A stretch of 14,945 nucleotides of DNA from Pseudomonadota bacterium. GTDB taxonomy: Bacteria; Pseudomonadota; Alphaproteobacteria; Rhizobiales; Xanthobacteraceae. The position numbers and the translations under genes are program-made. How positions within the stretch are numbered: position 1 is the first letter of the stretch; each line of letters begins with the position of its first letter. The notes beneath the pieces are model-generated. The model was not told where the DNA came from, did not search any database, and worked only from the letters and a program-made list of their open reading frames with translations. Below are positions 6,376 through 13,417 of this stretch, one piece after another. The stretch lies in the NCBI GenBank assembly GCA_023434095.1, contig JAEYTJ010000373.1, positions 1 through 14,945 of the forward strand, in the 5' to 3' direction.

Positions 6376-9300
6376 TCAACTCCGCGCGCCGGTCGTGGCC
6401 GGGACGGGTTCGTCCCGGTGGCTCAGCAGCAGGTAGAAGGCCGGCACCACGAACAGGGTGAACAGCGTGCCGATGGACAGGCCGGAGGCGATGACGAGCC
6501 CCATATTGTAGCGCGAATTGGCCCCCGCCCCGGTGGCGATGATCAGCGGGGTGACGCCCAGCACCATGGCCGCCGTGGTCATCAAGATCGGCCGCAGGCG
6601 GATGCTGGCGGCCTCGATCACCGCCTCGCGCCTGGCAAGCCCCTGCTGGCGCAGCGTGTTCGCCACCTCCACCATCAGGATGCCGTGCTTGCTCACCAGG
6701 CCCATGAGGGTGACGAGGCCGACCTGGGTGTAGATGTTGATGGTGGCGCCCCCTATGCCGAGCCAGATGAAGACCAGAGCCCCGGCCAGTGACATCGGTA
6801 CCGACACCAGGATGACCAGCGGGTCGCGGAAGCTGTTGAAGAGCGCCGCCAGCGCCAGGAAGATGATGACCAGCGCCAGCGCGAAAGTGGTGACGAAGCC
6901 GCTCGATTCCTGTTCCAGCTGGCGCGAGGAACCGGCGAAGTCGTAGCTGTAGCCCGCGGGCAGGGAGCGGGCGGCGATGGCCTTGAGCGCGTCCAGCGCC
7001 TCGCCGTCGGAGATGCCCGGCATGGCGATGCCGGAGATGGTCGCGGAATTCAGCTGCTGGAAATGATTGAGCGATTCCGGCACCGTCTTCATCTCGATCC
7101 AGGCGATGGTCGAGAGCGGGACGGAGGTGCCGTCCGAGGCCTTGATGTAATAGTTCAGCAACTGGTCGGTATTGAGCCGGTGCTGCTGCTTCACCTGCGG
7201 GATGACCTTGTAGGACCTGCCGCCGAGATCGAAATAATTGGCGTAGTTGCCGCCCAGCATGGTCGCCATCGCGGCGCCGACATCGCCCATGTTGAGACCC
7301 AGCGAGGAGACCTTGTCGCGGTCGAAATGGATGGCGGCGTGGGGCTGGTCGATCTTCATGTCGCTGTCGAGAAAGATGAACTTGCCGCTTTTCATCGCCT
7401 CGCCGAGGAAGTTCTGCGAGGCCTCGTACAGGCGCTCATACGTATCGTTGGATTTCAGCACGAACTGGATGGGCAGGCCGCTGCTGCCCGGCAGCGGCGG
7501 CAGCTGGAAGGCGGCGACGCGCACCCCGGCGATCTTGTTGAACTCCTGCTGGATCAGCGGGGCGAGCTGCAGTGCCGACACGGTGCGCTGGTCCCAGGGC
7601 TTGAGCACCCAGCCGCCGATGACCTGCCCCGGCATGTCGATCTGGAAGACGAGGTCGGTCTCCGGCCGCTTGTCGAGAATGTCGTAGATCTTCTGCACGT
7701 AGAATTCGCGCTGTTCCAGCGTGGCGTTCGGCGCCGCCGTCATCATGGTCAGGATCACGCCCTCGTCCTCTGGCGGCGCGAGCTGGGAGGTGGAGTTGGA
7801 GTAGAGCCAGTAGATGCTCGACAGCACCAGCGCGCCGAACAGGATGGTCAGCGGCAGCAGGTGGAGCGAGGCGGAAAGCGCGGCACGGTAGACGCGTGTG
7901 ACCGCCTTCATCGCGCCGTCGATGGCGCGCACCATGCGTGCCTCCAGCGTCCGGGCGGCCGAGTCGTACGGCGCCAGCAGATAGGCGCAGCTCATCGGCG
8001 ACAAGGTCAGCGCGACGACCGCCGACACCATCACCGCCGCCACCAGCGTGAAGGCGAACTCGGTGAACAGCGAGCCGGTGAGGCCTCCCTGAAAGCCGAC
8101 CGGCACATAGACGGCAATCAGCACCGTGGTCATGGCGACGATCGGGCCTGCCAGCTCGCGCGCGGCGGCGATGGCGGCGTCCACCGGCTTGAGGCCCTGC
8201 TCCATGTGGCGGTTGACCCCTTCGACCACGATGATGGCGTCGTCCACGACGAGCCCGATGGCGAGCACTAGGGCGAGCAGGGTCAGCAGGTTTATGGAGA
8301 AGCCGAAGGCCAGCATCAGCGCGAAGCTGCCGATCAGCGAGAGCGGGATGGCGACGATGGGAATGAACACCGAGCGCCAGGAACCCAGGAACACGAACAC
8401 CACCAGCGTAACGATCAGCGCCGCCTGAAACAGCGAGCTGACGACCTCATGGATCGAGGTGTTCACGAAGTCCGTGGCGTCATAGAGCACCGTACCGGTA
8501 AGGCCGGTGGGCAGGTCGGCGAAGATGCCCGGCAGCATGGCCCGCACGCCGGCGATGACGTTGAGCAGATTGGCCGAGGGCGCCACCTGGATGCCGATAT
8601 AGACAGCGGCCTTGCCGTCGAAGCTGGTGCGGGAATCGTAGTCGTCGCTGCCCAGCATCACCTCCGCCACGTCCTTGAGACGGATCACCGCCCCGTCGAC
8701 GTTCTTGATGATGAGCTCGCGGAATTCCTCCGCCGAATGCAGGTTCGTGGCGGCCGAGAGCTTCACCTGGATCAGCCGACCCTTGGTGGTGCCGATGCCG
8801 GCGATGTAGTCGTTGGTTTCCAGTGCGGTGGCGACGTCGGTGGCGGTGAGGCCAAGGGCGGCCAGCTTGTCGGGATCCAGCCAGGCGCGCAGGGCGAAGT
8901 TCTTGCCGCCGAGGATTTCCGCCACCTGCACGCCGGCCACCGCCTGCAGCTTTGGCTGCACGACGCGGGCGACATAGTCGGTCACCTCGTTCTCGGCCAG
9001 CACCGTACTGGAAAAGGCGATGTACATCGCATCGATGGTGGAGCCGGTCTTCAGCGACAGGATGGGCTGCTGGGTGCCGTTCGGCAGCTGGCTCAGCACC
9101 GAACTGACCTTGGTGCTGATCTCGGTGAGTGCGTCGCCGGTATTGTAGTTCAGCCGCAGATTGACGGTGATGGTGCTGACACCGGTCTGGCTCGACGAGG
9201 TCATGTAGTCGATGCCGTTGGCCTGGGCGATCACGTTCTCCAGCGGCGAGGTGATGAAGCCGGCGATGATGTCGGCGTCGGCGCCGGCATAGGTGGTGGT

Positions 9301-9441
9301 GACGGTGACGACGCCGTTCTGCATCGCCGGATATTGCAGGATCGGCAGGCCGAACATGGCACGCAGGCCGATCACCAGGATCAGCGCGCTCACCACCAGC
9401 GAGAGCACCGGACGGCGGACGAAGAGATCGGTGAAGGCCAT
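6376..9441 (-). CDS. RND efflux permease, HAE-1 type inner-membrane pump subunit
   Basis: This 1021-residue proton-driven transporter is the engine of a tripartite pump. It opens with MAFTDLFVRRPVLSLVVS, the usual cytoplasmic helix and first membrane segment of HAE-1 pumps, and has the two-repeat RND layout with large periplasmic loops after TM1 and TM7. The proton-relay residues are intact: Asp400-Asp401 in GLVVDDAIIVVEG (TM4) and Lys918 in MGLVSKHGILMVE (TM10). The start at 9441 is chosen from family alignment, with GGAG eight bases upstream; the same frame stays open far upstream through the adaptor gene, but that extension is a shadow. The adaptor stops 11 bases before it. Linkage to a peptide synthetase suggests export of its product, as proposed for PseABC with syringomycin/syringopeptin in Pseudomonas syringae; drug export cannot be excluded. 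Confidence 0.95.
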   Translation of the reverse strand: MAFTDLFVRRPVLSLVVSALILVIGLRAMFGLPILQYPAMQNGVVTVTTTYAGADADIIAGFITSPLENVIAQANGIDYMTSSSQTGVSTITVNLRLNYNTGDALTEISTKVSSVLSQLPNGTQQPILSLKTGSTIDAMYIAFSSTVLAENEVTDYVARVVQPKLQAVAGVQVAEILGGKNFALRAWLDPDKLAALGLTATDVATALETNDYIAGIGTTKGRLIQVKLSAATNLHSAEEFRELIIKNVDGAVIRLKDVAEVMLGSDDYDSRTSFDGKAAVYIGIQVAPSANLLNVIAGVRAMLPGIFADLPTGLTGTVLYDATDFVNTSIHEVVSSLFQAALIVTLVVFVFLGSWRSVFIPIVAIPLSLIGSFALMLAFGFSINLLTLLALVLAIGLVVDDAIIVVEGVNRHMEQGLKPVDAAIAAARELAGPIVAMTTVLIAVYVPVGFQGGLTGSLFTEFAFTLVAAVMVSAVVALTLSPMSCAYLLAPYDSAARTLEARMVRAIDGAMKAVTRVYRAALSASLHLLPLTILFGALVLSSIYWLYSNSTSQLAPPEDEGVILTMMTAAPNATLEQREFYVQKIYDILDKRPETDLVFQIDMPGQVIGGWVLKPWDQRTVSALQLAPLIQQEFNKIAGVRVAAFQLPPLPGSSGLPIQFVLKSNDTYERLYEASQNFLGEAMKSGKFIFLDSDMKIDQPHAAIHFDRDKVSSLGLNMGDVGAAMATMLGGNYANYFDLGGRSYKVIPQVKQQHRLNTDQLLNYYIKASDGTSVPLSTIAWIEMKTVPESLNHFQQLNSATISGIAMPGISDGEALDALKAIAARSLPAGYSYDFAGSSRQLEQESSGFVTTFALALVIIFLALAALFNSFRDPLVILVSVPMSLAGALVFIWLGIGGATINIYTQVGLVTLMGLVSKHGILMVEVANTLRQQGLARREAVIEAASIRLRPILMTTAAMVLGVTPLIIATGAGANSRYNMGLVIASGLSIGTLFTLFVVPAFYLLLSHRDEPVPATTGARS

Positions 9442-9452
9442 GCTGCGCTCCG

Positions 9453-10565
9453 TCAGTCCGACACGCTCGGATTGAGCTCGACCTTGGGAAGATGGCTGTT
9501 GTCGACCACGGCCGGCGTGCCGTTGCGCAGCTTGATCTGGCCGGCGACCACCACCGTCTCGCCCTCGGTGACGCCGGAGACGATGGCGATGAAATCGCCG
9601 CGGGCCTGCCCCAGCTTGACGAAGGTCTCGCGCGCCACCAGCCCGCTGCCGTCGGGCGTCTTCTCCAGCACGAACACGGTCGAGCCATAGGGATTGGAGA
9701 CGATGGCGGTCTGCGGCAGGGTGACGAACGGCTCGGCCGCCCCGACATCCAGGCTGACCCTGGCGAACATGCCGGGCACCAGCCTGCCCTCCGGATTGGC
9801 CAGCGTCGCCCGCACCTTCAGGTTGCGGCTGCCGCTCTCGACCTTGGAGTTGAGCGCGCTCACCGTGCCGGAGAAGGACTGGCCGGGATAGGTGTCCACG
9901 GTCACCTTCACCGGCTCGCCCAGCTTGAGATTCCCGAAGAATTTCTGCGGCACGAAGAAGTCGGCAAACAGCGGGTCGAGGGCCTGCAGGGTGACGACGG
10001 CCGTGCCGGCGCTGAGATACTGACCGAGATCGACGTTGCGGATGCCGAGCCGTCCGGTGAACGGCGCCTTGAGCGTGTAGTAGGAGACCAGCGCCTCCTG
10101 CTGCTTCACCAGCGCCTGCGAGTTCTTCAGGTTGGCCTCGTCGGTGTCCACCGTGGCCTGGCTGACCGCCTTGATCTTCAGCTGCTCGGTGTCGCGCTTC
10201 AGGGTGATGGCGTTGAGCTCGGCGGTAGCCTTGAGCGAGGTGAGCTTGGCGATCTGGTCCTCGGCGACGAGCTGCAGCAGTGGCGTGCCGGCCTTCACCG
10301 TCTGGCCGGATTCGAAGGAGAGGGATTCGACGATGCCGGACACCTGAAGCGAGAGGTCGGCGCCCTCGGAGGCGCGCAGCTCGCCCACCAGCTCCATGGT
10401 GGGCTGCCAGGTCTGGGTCTGCGCCGTCTGCGCGGCCACCGTCTGTGCCGGCGCACCGCCATGGGCGGGCGGGGCGCCGGGGGCGAGGCGGTCCTTCACG
10501 AGATAGAAGGCCGCGCCGGCAAGGGCGGCGGCGGCCAGCCACATGATGACACGCGGTTTGCTCAC
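9453..10565 (-). CDS. RND efflux periplasmic adaptor (membrane fusion protein)
   Basis: This 370-residue adaptor links the inner-membrane permease to the outer-membrane channel. An N-terminal hydrophobic segment (about 8-22) has no lipobox cysteine, so it is probably an uncleaved anchor. Half-lipoyl motifs lie at about 72-100 (VSGIVESLSFESGQTVKAG) and 163-190 (TLKAPFTGRLG and after), flanking an alpha-hairpin at about 101-162 rich in Lys, Glu, Gln and Ala. Beta-barrel and membrane-proximal domains follow. The start is GTG at 10565, overlapping the stop of the channel gene by four bases (GTGA); a strong AAGGAGAGA five bases upstream supports it over the in-frame ATG at 10544. Its place between channel and permease genes fixes the role. 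Confidence 0.94.
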   Translation of the reverse strand: MSKPRVIMWLAAAALAGAAFYLVKDRLAPGAPPAHGGAPAQTVAAQTAQTQTWQPTMELVGELRASEGADLSLQVSGIVESLSFESGQTVKAGTPLLQLVAEDQIAKLTSLKATAELNAITLKRDTEQLKIKAVSQATVDTDEANLKNSQALVKQQEALVSYYTLKAPFTGRLGIRNVDLGQYLSAGTAVVTLQALDPLFADFFVPQKFFGNLKLGEPVKVTVDTYPGQSFSGTVSALNSKVESGSRNLKVRATLANPEGRLVPGMFARVSLDVGAAEPFVTLPQTAIVSNPYGSTVFVLEKTPDGSGLVARETFVKLGQARGDFIAIVSGVTEGETVVVAGQIKLRNGTPAVVDNSHLPKVELNPSVSD

Positions 10566-12220
10566 CGGGATCTCTCCTTGGCAGTGCCGGGCTCGGGCGT
10601 CGGCGGCAGGTCGGGCAGGCCCGGCCGCGTGGCGGCGAGGGCGGGGCCGTCCGGCCCTTCGAAATAGCCGCCATTGCGCGGGAAGGCCGCGCTGGTTTCA
10701 TCGACGCGGTTCCACCAGCCGCCACCCAGCGCCTGGAACAGCGCCACCGTGTCGCTGTAGCGCGCCGCCTGGGCCTGGATGCGGGCGATGACCGCGTTCT
10801 GATAGGCCTGCTGTGCCTGGATCACGATGGCGTAGCCAATGGCGCCGACCTTGAACTGTTCCTGCGCCATTTTCAGGCTGTCGAGCGCCGACTGTTCCGC
10901 CAGCGCCTGGGCGCGCAGGGTTCCCGCGTCGTACTGCACGGCGCGCAGCGCGTCCGCCACGTTCTGGAAGGCGGTTAGCACCGTGCTCTGATAGAGCGCG
11001 TAGTCCTGCTCGAAGGTGGCGACGCTCGCCTCCTTGGTGCGGTAGAGCTGCCCGCCATCCATGAGGGTCTGCGCGATGCTGGCCGCGGCGGTCCAGGCGA
11101 GGCCGTTCGGCGTGAACAGCTGGCCGACGGTGAGGGCCTGCGAACTCACCGATGGGGTGAGGGTGAACTGCGGCAGCAGGTTGGCCGTGTTGACACCGAC
11201 CGTCGCCGCCGCCTGATGCAGCGTCGCTTCCGCCTGGCGTATGTCGGGCCGCTGGCGCACGAGATCGGAGGGCAGGCTGACCGGCAGCTTGCGCGGCAGG
11301 CGCAGGCTGCGGAGATTGACGCTCTCGCCGCGATCCTCGCTGGGCAGCCGGCCGAGATAGGCCATGAGCTGGTTGCGGCCCTGGGCCAGCTGCTTCTGCA
11401 GCGGCGGGAGCGTGGCCTGGGTCTGCGCCAGCGTCGTCTGCTGGGCGAGCACGTCGGCCTGCGAAACCGCGCCGACCTCGAACTGGCGCTGGACCCGCCG
11501 CAACTGGTCGGTTTCCGCTTCGACGATCGCCTGGGTCGCGGCGATCTGGTCGCGCAGCGACGCATCGGAGATCGCCGAAGTGACCACATTGGCGACGAGG
11601 GTGAGATAGGTCGCTTCCATCTCGAAGCGCTGATACTGCGCCTGCGCCTCGGCGGACTCCACCTGCCGGCGGATGCCGCCGAACATGTCGAGCGTGTAGG
11701 AGACGTTCACCGTCGTCTCGTAGAGATTGTAGAGCGTCGGGTTGCCGGTGGTGCCCCCGGAGGCGGCGGTGATCTGCTCGCGCGTTGCGCTGACATTGCC
11801 GGTAACCTGCGGCAGGAACTGGCCGCGCACCTGCAGCGCCGTCTCGCGCGCCGCGCGCAACGCATATTGCGCCGCCCGGACATCGGGGTGATTGCGCACC
11901 GCCTCTTCGACGAAGGCCTCGATCTGCGGCGAGTTGAATTCCCGCCACCATTGCCCGCCGACATCGAGGGCCTCGACAAAGCTCTGGGGCGCGCCGCCGG
12001 CCACGTCGGTGGACATTGCCGGCCTGAGCCGGGGTTCGGTCGTGTAGCCGCTGACCGGCGGGGCCGGCGGTGGCTGGAAATTCGGCCCCACCATGCAGCC
12101 CGTCAGCAGCAGGCACGCGCCGAGGGCGCCCACCCGCGCGCGCGTTACGGCCGCGGCCGGACGCGAGGCGCCGAGCCTGTGGCGTCCCGTGTCATTTCCG
12201 CGAATCACGCCGTCCCCCAT
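10562..12220 (-). CDS. NodT/OprM-type outer-membrane efflux lipoprotein
   Basis: This 552-residue protein is the trimeric outer-membrane exit duct of the pump. The signal sequence ends in a lipobox, LLTGC, with Cys42 as the lipidated residue, followed by MVGPNFQPP, a hallmark of the NodT family. Two repeats of the outer-membrane-efflux domain with long helices fill the rest. The N-region before the hydrophobic core is unusually long (about 30 residues), so a later start such as GTG at 12208 is possible; GAAGG upstream of 12220 is rather far (12 bases). After LFQALGGGW, where many homologues end, there is an extra tail of about 50 residues rich in Pro and Gly. It begins 24 bases after the synthetase stop and overlaps the adaptor by four bases. 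Confidence 0.94.
   Translation of the reverse strand: MGDGVIRGNDTGRHRLGASRPAAAVTRARVGALGACLLLTGCMVGPNFQPPPAPPVSGYTTEPRLRPAMSTDVAGGAPQSFVEALDVGGQWWREFNSPQIEAFVEEAVRNHPDVRAAQYALRAARETALQVRGQFLPQVTGNVSATREQITAASGGTTGNPTLYNLYETTVNVSYTLDMFGGIRRQVESAEAQAQYQRFEMEATYLTLVANVVTSAISDASLRDQIAATQAIVEAETDQLRRVQRQFEVGAVSQADVLAQQTTLAQTQATLPPLQKQLAQGRNQLMAYLGRLPSEDRGESVNLRSLRLPRKLPVSLPSDLVRQRPDIRQAEATLHQAAATVGVNTANLLPQFTLTPSVSSQALTVGQLFTPNGLAWTAAASIAQTLMDGGQLYRTKEASVATFEQDYALYQSTVLTAFQNVADALRAVQYDAGTLRAQALAEQSALDSLKMAQEQFKVGAIGYAIVIQAQQAYQNAVIARIQAQAARYSDTVALFQALGGGWWNRVDETSAAFPRNGGYFEGPDGPALAATRPGLPDLPPTPEPGTAKERSR
10571..10579 (-). promoter_or_regulatory. Ribosome binding site that sets the adaptor GTG start
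   Basis: AAGGAGAGA on the minus strand lies five bases before GTG 10565, inside the end of the outer-membrane channel gene. It is the best Shine-Dalgarno match in the operon and decides for the GTG over the later ATG. Confidence 0.75.
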
Positions 12221-12244
12221 GGCGTCATTCTACCTTCGCGCGGG

Positions 12245-13417
12245 TCAAGGCATGTCGAGAAAAGCGGCAATGGCGGCCGCCGTCTGCACGGCCGCCGCGC
12301 CCGACAGCATGGATATGTGGTCACCCGCGACCGTGCGCACGCCGAGAAGGCGGTCATTGAGGCGGGACCAGCCCATGTCCGGGGCGGCGAGCACCGCCCC
12401 GTCGGCCTCGCTGAGGTCGCCCTCATTCACGGTGGCGGCGCGCACGAGGCACAGCGGCAGGTCGCGCGGCGCGCTCTCGGCCGGCGCGTAGGTGAGGAAG
12501 GCGTCATAGAGCGCGCGGCTGGCGCGGTAGGCGCGGCGCAGCCAGGCGGCGTCTGCCTCCGGGGGGATGAGCCCGGCCTCCCGCATCCGTTCGCGGGCGA
12601 GGGCGAAGCGGGCGTCATCGTTCAGGGCGAGCAGTTCGTCCATGCCCAGCGCGAGCGGCGCCTGGTGATGGCGCGCGCGCACATCCGCCATCCGCAGCAG
12701 CCACTGTGCCTCGGCGCGCGCGGGGTCGTCCGGCAGCACCGAGCGGCTTCCCAGCGGGGCGGGGGTGTCGATGATGACCAGCCGCTCGGGCGGGGCGCCG
12801 CGCGCGTGCAGCTGGCAGGCCATCTCATAGGCGACGATGCCGCCGAAGGAATAGCCCCCGAGAAAGCGGGGGGCAGCGACGCCCCGGCGCGCCAGCGCAG
12901 CGAGATTGGCACCGGCCAGCCCCGCTACGCTCGCCGGCGGCTCCTGCCCCGGCTCCAGTCCCGGGGCCTGCAGCGCCCAGAAGGGGATGCCCGCCGGGAA
13001 GCCGCGCGCGAGGTCGAGGAAGGCGCTGACATCGCCGGCGATGGGGTGCACGCAGACGAAAGGCGCGCCCTTGCCATCGGCAAGCGGCACCACCGCATCC
13101 CATGTTTGCGCGGCGCCACCCGCCCGGGAGAGCGCCCGCGCCAGCCCGGCGGCACTGCGATGCTCGATCAGCGCCGTGACGGGGACGGGCCGGCCGAGGC
13201 GCTCGGACAGCCGCGCCGCCGCCGTGGCAAGGCCCAGCGAGGTGAGCCCGGCCGCGAGCACGTCTTCGGTGAGGCCGAGACGGCGGCCGAGGAGTGAGGC
13301 GAGCACTTCCAGCGCCATCGCCTCGGTGCCGTCGCCATGGGGAGGGGATGGCGCGAGGTTCTCCACCGGAGCCGGCCCGGCATCCGCCGCGCCGGCGAGC
13401 GGGGCGGCGGGGGGGGG
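12245..13417 (-). CDS. NRPS C-terminal part: carrier (PCP) domain and type I thioesterase
   Basis: This is the end of the peptide synthetase, read one frame away from the condensation part after a 9-C tract. A short linker precedes a carrier domain starting about GTEAMALEVLASLLG. Its core AAGLTSLGLATAAARL contains the candidate phosphopantetheine serine at codon 13240-13238; the usual GG(H/D)S is replaced by GLTS. A type I thioesterase follows: FVCVHPIAGD near its start, the nucleophile in GGYSFGG (Ser codon 12850-12848), Asp in IIDTPAP (12769-12767) and His in GDHIS (12319-12317). It would release the finished peptide by hydrolysis or cyclization. No adenylation domain lies between the condensation and carrier domains. 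If translated separately, ATG 13318 is a possible start, but that would cut the linker. I read it as one gene with the upstream segment. Confidence 0.85.
   Translation of the reverse strand, partial: PPPAAPLAGAADAGPAPVENLAPSPPHGDGTEAMALEVLASLLGRRLGLTEDVLAAGLTSLGLATAAARLSERLGRPVPVTALIEHRSAAGLARALSRAGGAAQTWDAVVPLADGKGAPFVCVHPIAGDVSAFLDLARGFPAGIPFWALQAPGLEPGQEPPASVAGLAGANLAALARRGVAAPRFLGGYSFGGIVAYEMACQLHARGAPPERLVIIDTPAPLGSRSVLPDDPARAEAQWLLRMADVRARHHQAPLALGMDELLALNDDARFALARERMREAGLIPPEADAAWLRRAYRASRALYDAFLTYAPAESAPRDLPLCLVRAATVNEGDLSEADGAVLAAPDMGWSRLNDRLLGVRTVAGDHISMLSGAAAVQTAAAIAAFLDMP

Noticed and set aside
9442..10725. Extension of the permease frame upstream to 10725
   Set aside because: It runs through the adaptor gene in another frame and gives low-complexity sequence. 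The real start MAFTDLFVRRPV at 9441 has a ribosome site and aligns with the family.
11216..13297. 693-codon open frame on the + strand opposite the channel gene and the NRPS end
   Set aside because: It spans two clearly coding genes on the other strand and their junction, and the product has low complexity with no motif.
13409..13417. Programmed -1 ribosomal frameshifting at the C tract
   Set aside because: The tract permits slippage, but I see no clear stimulatory pseudoknot or stop-proximal arrangement, and NRPS genes are not known to use it. A homopolymer miscount or genuine indel is simpler.
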